This document shows positions 57,603 to 64,000 of a stretch of 64,000 bases of DNA, one piece after another (positions within the stretch are counted from its first letter, which is position 1; the number at the start of each line of letters is the position of its first letter). The notes beneath the pieces are model-generated. The model saw nothing but the letters and a program-made list of their open reading frames with translations, ran no database searches and was not told the DNA's origin. Origin of the DNA: Acephala macrosclerotiorum (lineage: Eukaryota; Ascomycota; Leotiomycetes; Helotiales; Mollisiaceae); NCBI GenBank assembly GCA_014904845.1, contig MU119205.1:682001-746000 (forward strand). Reading direction: 5' to 3'. The position numbers were made by a program, and so were the translations under genes.

Positions 57603-60374
57603 AAGCCTCAAATCATGTGCGGTGCTTTCACTATTCGCATCGAACTAAATTAGCGTCGTCCCAAGGTCGTCCCAAGCATAAATACTCGGCTCCCTTCACT
57701 TTCCTCTCTTCTTCTTCTTTTCTTTTTCACAGTCTCGCAACCCGGGACCAGGTCCACAACTGAGGAGCTCAAGATCCCTCAGTTGCCTTGTTTTGGCCAG
57801 CGCACTGGAGCCCTACGGGGACTGGGCCTTATTTTTGATGGCTTGTTTGAGTTGGTTTGACTGACTTGAGCAGATAAAAGTAGCGACTGAAGGCGTGGCG
57901 ACGGTTGGGGGACCGAAGCTACAGAGAATTTTTGTACCCAAAGGGATGCTCCGGTATTACACTGCCTCCGGTAGCGTCCCGAACACTTTTTTCATTGAGC
58001 TCTCGGCTTCTGCTGGGCCTTGAAGAAGAATGTTGTGTTGGTGATGATTCGTGGTGTTGTGGTGAAGCTGCCGAAGGTGGATGCTGCTAGCATGCTGTGA
58101 CGCGTAGTTCTGCCCCAACGATGATACTGGCACGGAAGTGAGGTTGAATCCGATGTAGAGTAGGGATCATAGTATCGAAAAGAAGTGTCGTACTGCAGCT
58201 GGATGATCGTGGTGATGGTGTTCCGTGATGTCGGGAATTAAAATGTCGCAGGTGAAGAGTGCAGCGACGAATAGCAGCATGATTAGATCATGGAGAGGCT
58301 CCTGGATCCCATCAAAGAACTCTAACAAGGCCATTGAATTATTCAGTGACGATTCAGGGCAGTAGACCAGGTGTATCGAGGGGAATGAGGTTGCAGATCC
58401 GGCATCGAGGTGTCGTAGGCTGTCATCACCACACCATAACACGATCACTGAGAGTGATCTGAGATATGTGGGAGGAATCTTACGAGCCCATAGTATCATT
58501 CAACTTCGTCAGACCTTTGAAGAGACATCGTCGTCGCGTGGACTCGTGACGCCAGCAGAGAGCTCAATGAAGAAGTGTTTCGGCACCACACTAAGAGGAG
58601 GGTCTTGGTCAGAATATCCGAACGTGTATGAAAAAGAGAAGAAGAAAATGGAATAATTCGAGGCGGAGGGGAGTTTTTATAGCTGTGTGGGAGCTGGCGA
58701 TGGCTCAGGACAGCGGATACATAGTATGAACCAGACTAGATTACAATGCGGATAGCCAGTTAGAGATCGCAGAATCATATTCTTGATTGGATCGCTATCC
58801 ATATTTGAGCTAGGTCCCAATCTTTCGATGATATCCAGCTCGAGTGGTAGCATCCCAACAGCTTGTCTTGCTTCGTGCCCCTAAATAGCACTATGACCTC
58901 TGACCGACGTCGGAATACTAGGCACGACGAGTCCCAAGATTCATTTCATGTTTCAAGAACACAATAACGGATTCAGGTACGGCAGCATACGCACGAGCTT
59001 CAATCGTAGGGACGGCGGGCCATTTGACGCCATTCGCGGCCTAGGACAGACAATACCATGGTACACAGATGCTTGGACCAGATCACAACAGGAATAGCCA
59101 ACCAATTTCACAGAATTTGATTATCGATCTGACTACTACACATACTTGATCTATCTCTGTCATTATCGATTGGTATCCCTTTCTGTGGCCGACCATCAGC
59201 TTGGTGGTCCTGCTTCGTATCCCAACTGTGTCGCGCCACCCATAAGATGTCAAGATCAAATTTTATGCTAGATAGAGACGAGAGACTCAATAATTCAACC
59301 ATCTAGAATGGTTTGGACACTCAAGACAAGGTACCGCCTACAGGCATTATGAACAACTACCCAGCCAGCATGCTAAGACCGAGGCCGCCACAACCAATTC
59401 TAGAGGTTGAAAAAGATCTCTGAGCGCGATGAAGTTTAGATAGATGCTCGAAATAAAGAAGAATAAATACATAAATAGTACATTCCCTCAGCTCGTCGGC
59501 GTTCCTTGTAATAGCAGGTTATTCGACGTATTCATGCCATGCAGAAATGGAAGTTGTGCTCTTGGTTGTCCGCAACCCATCGTCCAAAGGCGGCAGATTT
59601 GATATATATAAACAATAAGAGAACAGATTTCAAGATAGTCTGATATGCTTTCAAAAACGATGAGTTGTATGAATTCGACCAACTTCGACCAAAAGTTCAA
59701 TGCTGGATGTCACGACAAAAGAAAAATCTTTCATGGAACTGCCCCAGCAGACAGCACAGCATCACAGAGCTCACCGATGTCAGCGTAGGCGTCCCAATGG
59801 ACTGAAGTGAGCCTTTGATCATCTTCCTCTCCATGATACCGATTCAGTTGCCGGACAAAGTTGAACTCCAAAGTGTCTACCAATCGCGATTACAAGCCGG
59901 AAGGGAGATAGTAGGTGGGTAAACAGCTCGGGTAAGAGCTTCGCCATATCGCTCTCACAAGGCTACATGCTTATTTTCGGGCCATCAACCTTCTGATCTG
60001 TGAATTTGAGCGTTCTCTAGAAGGATGAGCGCCATTGATGAATTTTGTTGTGCAGATATAGAGTTGTGCCTGATGCTGCAATGATAAAGACATCGGACGG
60101 ATATATATGACGTATGATTCTCAACATCGCAGACATTCCGGGCCATACCAGCACATAGATCATGATTTCTATAAGCCTCATTTACTCTCCGTATGAGAAA
60201 GTTTTCCGATTCAACGAATCTCGACGCCCTAAATCACGTGAAATTTGTTGGCCTGAGGTTTTAAAGACTTCAGGATATTTTCGCTTACTAGCGCCCACCG
60301 TAAGGTAATTCGAACATTTTGAGATCTCGAAAAGAGTTCACGACAACAACGGCATCCACCATCACGACGACAAG
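57603..60374. other. Intergenic, 2.8 kb, no supported gene
   Basis: A promoter-like layout is seen at 57655-57735 (CATAAATAC followed by a long CT-rich run and CACAG), but no downstream coding frame continues from it. The 110-codon minus frame at 58499-58167 holds a hydrophobic stretch (DLIMLLFVAALFTCDILIP) without recognised family. The rest to 60374 has only short frames. The last few hundred bases are the promoter of the L28 gene. Confidence 0.4.
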
Positions 60375-61193
60375 ATGCCTACTCACTTGAGCAAGACCCG
60401 CAAGCAGTACGTTCTCCCTCTCCATTATCTGCAGAGTTATCTACGACCTCCCAAACCCCGATTGTCGACCGCGACAACTCAAATTCGAGCGACTGGATCA
60501 TGTGGAGAATTTTGGGCGCGCAACACACACATTAGATTGAATGAGGGAGAATTGAGCTGACGATATCTTTCTATAGTCGCGGACACGTTTCCGCCGGTCA
60601 CGGTCGTGTAGGAAAGCACCGCAAGCATCCTGGTGGTAGAGGTTTGGCAGGTGGACAACATCACCACCGAACAAATATGGACAAGTACCATCCGGGTTAC
60701 TTTGGAAAGGTTGGAATGAGGTATTTCCACAAGCAGGGAAACCACTTCTGGAAGCCAGTTATCAACCTTGATAAGGTGCGTTCATTACAGTTCTTTTTCT
60801 GGGAGGGCGGGGTGGACGATGATGAGGATGAGGTCGAAATTTGCGGTGGGCGATACGACCGGCAGGAGACTATAGCGACAACAAACTGGGCGTGAAATGG
60901 ATGCTATGGGTCATGGCGACACGATTGTCAACGCGATTGATACATGGGCAAATGCTGACATTTCTTCCCCACAGCTCTGGTCCCTCGTCCCCGCCGAGAA
61001 GCGCGACGAATACCTCTCCAGCAATAAGAAAGACACTGTCCCCGTCCTCGATCTCCTCCCACTTGGCTACTCAAAGGTTCTTGGCAAGGGCAGAATCCCC
61101 GAGGTCCCATTGGTTGTGCGCGCAAGATGGTTCAGCAAGGCAGCAGAACGAAAGATCACAGAAGCTGGTGGTGTCGTTGAGCTGGTTGCATAG
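60375..61193 (+). CDS. RPL28: 60S ribosomal protein L28 (uL15, L27a family)
   Basis: Exons 60375-60406, 60577-60775 and 60975-61193 join to 450 nt, 149 residues, exactly the length of yeast Rpl28. Motifs are [66 protein letters not shown] and [20 protein letters not shown]. The protein sits in the large ribosomal subunit near the peptidyl-transferase centre. The first intron (170 nt) comes after only 32 coding bases, a layout common in fungal ribosomal protein genes. The introns are longer than those of neighbouring genes. Confidence 0.97.
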
Positions 61194-61536
61194 ATGGGCT
61201 TGTTTTTTGCGAATGGGGAATGGATTGGGCTTTCCGAGCGATGATCATCGAATTATGGCATGGCATCGGGTGTGGCTTCTCATTACGGCTATGGGAGTTC
61301 ATATGAAATGAAAAGCACAAACTTCACAACCACAATTTTTGAGTTGAGAGGGGAATTGTGTGATAATGGTGATCTTTATTTATTTGGTTCTATGTTATCG
61401 GGTATCGTAGCTGAAAAGCAGAGACCCGACATGATGCAACAAAGCAATGCGATGCTAATTATATACATGAACGCCTTTTCTATGCTTCCCTCACCAACTC
61501 CAATCGCTCAGCAACAGCGCCGCCATTTCATGGTAC
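61194..61536. other. Convergent 3' flanks of RPL28 and CDC7
   Basis: These 343 bp lie between two converging stop codons. No gene or repeat is seen. Confidence 0.6.
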
Positions 61537-63000
61537 TTACAGCATGTGCATTTCGTCGCCCTCATCACAATATACCTCTTCTCTCAAGAAATCATGTTCC
61601 AGAGCTTCCTTAGCACTGATTCGTTTGTGTGGATCCAGCTCGAAGCAGCGTTCCAGGAATCGTACGGCAAGCTTCTCTTCAGGCTTCAAGGGATCCTCTC
61701 TCCCATCTTTCCCACCTTCGTTCCGACATGTTGACCAGAGAATAATCTTCTCCAACTGAAATCCTTTGTCTCCGATAGTGGGGATGTTGCTTTCGAAGAC
61801 AGTACCATGCAGTAATGCACATTGCTTCATCCTCTTGATCCCGAAGATTGTGGCGATTTCAATCATGGCCTCGACATCATCCGCAGAATTGAAGAAGGGG
61901 AATCTTTTCGACAGGATCGTCAACAGGATAACACCAGCTGACCAGATATCAAGCTTGGTTGACTGCTCTGTGCATTTGAATAGCACTTCCGGAGCTCGGA
62001 ATCCACGAGTTCCGGCGCGGTTAGCCCGTCGTGATGGTCGAGAATCGTTCCTAGGATAACCGTTCGCTGGCCCTATTTGTGCTGCTACACTATTCTGCAG
62101 ACGCCGTCGACGCTCATTGGGTTGCTCCCCACACAAGCATGGTTTCATGTCCGGTCCCTCTTCTCGTTCAGCCAGACCGAAGTCTACCAGAACTCCTCTC
62201 TTCTTGTCTGGCTCGTAGAGGAAGTTCGTGGGCTTGATATCTCGGTGGATGATGCCCTTTGAATGAACTGCGGCCAAGGCAGTGAAGAGTGAACGAAAGT
62301 AGATTTGCATATCCGGGACAGTCATCTTCCTGAAGTATTCTCTGAAATCCGTATGTCTGAAGTAAGGTAGTACCGCAACAACCTGGTCTGTATGTCTGAA
62401 AGCCGTGATAAGAGGACATACTGAGTCGAAACCTCGGAGGTCGTTAAGTAGGTCTAATTCGTTGAGAATTCGTGAAGGGCTGCTCGTGACATAGATCTTC
62501 TTAATAGCAACGTACTTTGGCCGCCGTCTTTGTTGAGCATATTCGTCCATAGCTGCCAATGCGTCCATACCGGTCCGTCGTTTCTTCAAGGGTGGCGATG
62601 TCCATTTATTTTCCTTTTCCTCAATATCCCAATCATTATCATAAACGTCGTACATCAAATCCTCGGCCTTGTACACTGTCGAGAAAGTACCTATAGCGCG
62701 TTAGTGCAAGTAAAACAGACTGGCGACACGTGAAATACCCTCTCCAATGCGATTGATAAGTCGAAAGCGGTCTCTTATGCCCTTGAAAGTTTCTTGGAAT
62801 TTCTCCATATCCTCCGTTACAGACGGATCAACAGCGCCTTCGCTGTCGTCTGAGAAGTCTGAGTTCTGCGCATCGTCTTCCTCCAACTCGGCTCTTGATT
62901 CGCCCACATCTTCTTGCTCCTCGAGGGACTCATCCGGATCCATCTCGTCGTGGTGGATTTCAAAAGGTACCTTCGCGTTCCGTAGGCGAATTGCTGCCAT
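61537..63000 (-). CDS. CDC7: Cdc7-type serine/threonine kinase (DDK catalytic subunit)
   Basis: Exons 63000-62739 and 62690-61537 join across a 48-nt intron to 1,416 nt, 471 residues. With Dbf4 the kinase phosphorylates the Mcm2-7 helicase to fire replication origins. An acidic N-terminus (DPDESLEEQEDVGESRAELE) precedes the kinase domain: glycine loop IGEGTFSTVYKAE (residues 86-97, split by the intron after G-E), VAIKK (~148-152), HRDIKPTNFLY (~236), VDFGLAE (~256), RGFRAPEVL with a Cdc7-type insert before it (C-L-C-G-E-Q-P-N-E-R-R-R-R...), and DIWSAGVILL. A second insert of ~40 residues lies between the loop and VAIKK (KWTSPPLKKRRTGM). The HRDIKPTN signature and large inserts are typical of Cdc7. 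The ATG at 63000 is the first in frame. Confidence 0.93.
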
Positions 63001-63298
63001 ACTGAAGCTCTCAAGCTTCAACTATAGTCGCAAAGCAATAGAACCTACAAGACACAAGAAACCAGAGTTCGGAGTGCCTCGCAATTGGTTGTTTAGTTTC
63101 AGGTACAGTCTACAAGAACAACGTCGGTGGGGTGTCAACAGCCATTATCGGGCTTTCCCGCTTTTGGACGTGATAAAAACAACGCGGTCTCCACGAGCGG
63201 CCGATGTCAACATAGGCTTTGCGACGGCCTCCAAACAACGACAAACAGTTTATTGATGCTGGACACTCGACGACAAAAACTGCGCCCATATCGCCGCC
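63001..63298. promoter_or_regulatory. Divergent promoter of CDC7 and CND1
   Basis: The start codons of CDC7 (minus) and CND1 (plus) are separated by 298 bp. The start of CND1 sits in a near-ideal context (CGCCGCCATGG). Both genes act in the chromosome cycle, so coupled expression is plausible, but no complete MCB box (ACGCGT) is visible; ACGCGG occurs at 63182-63187. Confidence 0.55.
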
Positions 63299-64000
63299 AT
63301 GGATTCAATCGATTTTGATATCAACGATGCTCTTAAACATTACATGAGCGATCCCGCCGCGATTGCTACACCGGAAGCCGATTCGAATCTTGTTGACTGC
63401 GAAAACGACCCCGAATCACTCACCAACTCACTCATAAACACCGTACTAAACCCGATCGTCGACTCAGTGGCAGAAAATCCAGATGCGATCACAAGAAGCT
63501 CTAACTTTGATTCTTTGCAATTCCTCTTAAAGTGTGCCCCCATTTCCTTAGACCCTACTATATATCCAGCAGAACCAGATTCTGAGCTCTTCAAACTTTC
63601 TAGATCCTCCTCCGTCCTCCCTACACATGCCTTGAGCAAAATTTTCGACCTGGTCATCTCAGGTCTCTCCACGGAAGCCGATATCATACATAATGATCTC
63701 GAGAGCGACGAACAAGAGCTCATCTCGCATCACAAACAGCTGCTGGAGGTCTTCGGTTTCTTGTTGCAATGGACGATAGCAGCAGTTGAGACGAAAGCGG
63801 CGGAGAAATCAACAGCTGCACCTGCGGCACGAGGTAGAGGGAAGGCTGCCAAGTCGAAAACTGCTTCGAAGGACAAGGATGGCAACTGGGACTCGTCTGC
63901 ACAGCTGCAGACAGCTCTCGATATCATGTGCAAGGTCCTCAAGTTGAAGCTCTCGAAGATATTCTTGACAACTTCGGAACGAGATACCTTCATCAGTCTT
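63299..64000 (+). CDS. CND1: Condensin complex subunit 1 (CAP-D2/Ycs4/Cnd1), N-terminal part
   Basis: The frame opens at ATG 63299 and continues to the window edge (234 codons) without an intron. The N-terminus reads MDSIDFDINDALKHYMSDPA, followed by FDSLQFLLK, LSKIFDLVISGLSTEADI, HHKQLLEVFGFLLQWTIAAVE, a Lys/Ala-rich linker (ARGRGKAAKSKTASKDKD) and LKLSKIFLTTSERDTFISL. These match the N-terminal condensin domain of fungal Cnd1 as I know it. The HEAT-repeat body must lie beyond the window. Condensin compacts mitotic chromosomes. Confidence 0.85.
   Translation, partial: MDSIDFDINDALKHYMSDPAAIATPEADSNLVDCENDPESLTNSLINTVLNPIVDSVAENPDAITRSSNFDSLQFLLKCAPISLDPTIYPAEPDSELFKLSRSSSVLPTHALSKIFDLVISGLSTEADIIHNDLESDEQELISHHKQLLEVFGFLLQWTIAAVETKAAEKSTAAPAARGRGKAAKSKTASKDKDGNWDSSAQLQTALDIMCKVLKLKLSKIFLTTSERDTFISL

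Noticed and set aside
1..64000. tRNA, rRNA or other structural RNA genes
   Set aside because: I looked for B-box-like GGTTCGAATCC and rRNA-like sequence by eye and found nothing convincing; a tRNAscan or Infernal run would be needed to exclude them.

Overview
The window is nuclear DNA of a filamentous ascomycete (Pezizomycotina; a leotiomycete-like fungus would fit, but the class cannot be fixed from this sequence alone). Genes carry many short introns (about 42-200 nt) with GT-AG ends, intergenic distances are moderate, and the protein families (LaeA-type methyltransferases, TPR-SET proteins, Skt5, fucose-lectin-like and GPI-anchored Ser/Thr-rich proteins) are typical of that group. The most striking feature is a 13 kb AT-rich block with the signature of repeat-induced point mutation (RIP).

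Layout. 1-9.4 kb: tail of an MFS transporter, trehalose-6-phosphate synthase (TPS1, minus), a small secreted protein (minus), an 18-bp minisatellite, and a LaeA-like methyltransferase (plus) with one out-of-phase junction. 9.6-11.7 kb: a TPR-SET gene (minus) broken by in-frame stops, beside the AT-rich block. 11.76-24.76 kb: one LTR retrotransposon of 12,996 bp, minus strand, with two 167-bp LTRs, a perfect 5-bp target duplication (GGGGC), a polypurine tract, and recognisable Ty3/gypsy reverse transcriptase and RNase H remains, mutated by C-to-T/G-to-A change. 25-31 kb: a multi-SAP protein, ERV1 sulfhydryl oxidase and HEM4 uroporphyrinogen-III synthase sharing a 190-bp divergent promoter, and a CCCH zinc-finger protein. 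34-43 kb: a small GPI-type protein, a very large GPI-type protein built from repeated exon modules, and a six-bladed fucose-lectin-like protein. 43.8-55.3 kb: CHL1 helicase, SKT5/CHS4 chitin synthase regulator, HOP2 meiotic pairing factor, and a caspase-like protein. 55.3-60.4 kb is gene-poor. 60.4-64 kb: ribosomal protein L28 (uL15), CDC7 kinase, and the start of condensin subunit CND1, the last two divergent from a 298-bp promoter.

Functionally the intact genes are mostly housekeeping: trehalose and heme synthesis, mitochondrial disulfide relay, translation, replication initiation, sister-chromatid cohesion/condensation, meiotic pairing and cell-wall chitin. Accessory genes (secreted proteins, lectin, caspase-like, methyltransferase) lie between them. 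Exon boundaries were derived by hand from splice signals and reading phase; summed exon lengths are divisible by three in every complete gene except the LaeA-like gene and the large modular gene, where a one-base discrepancy is flagged.
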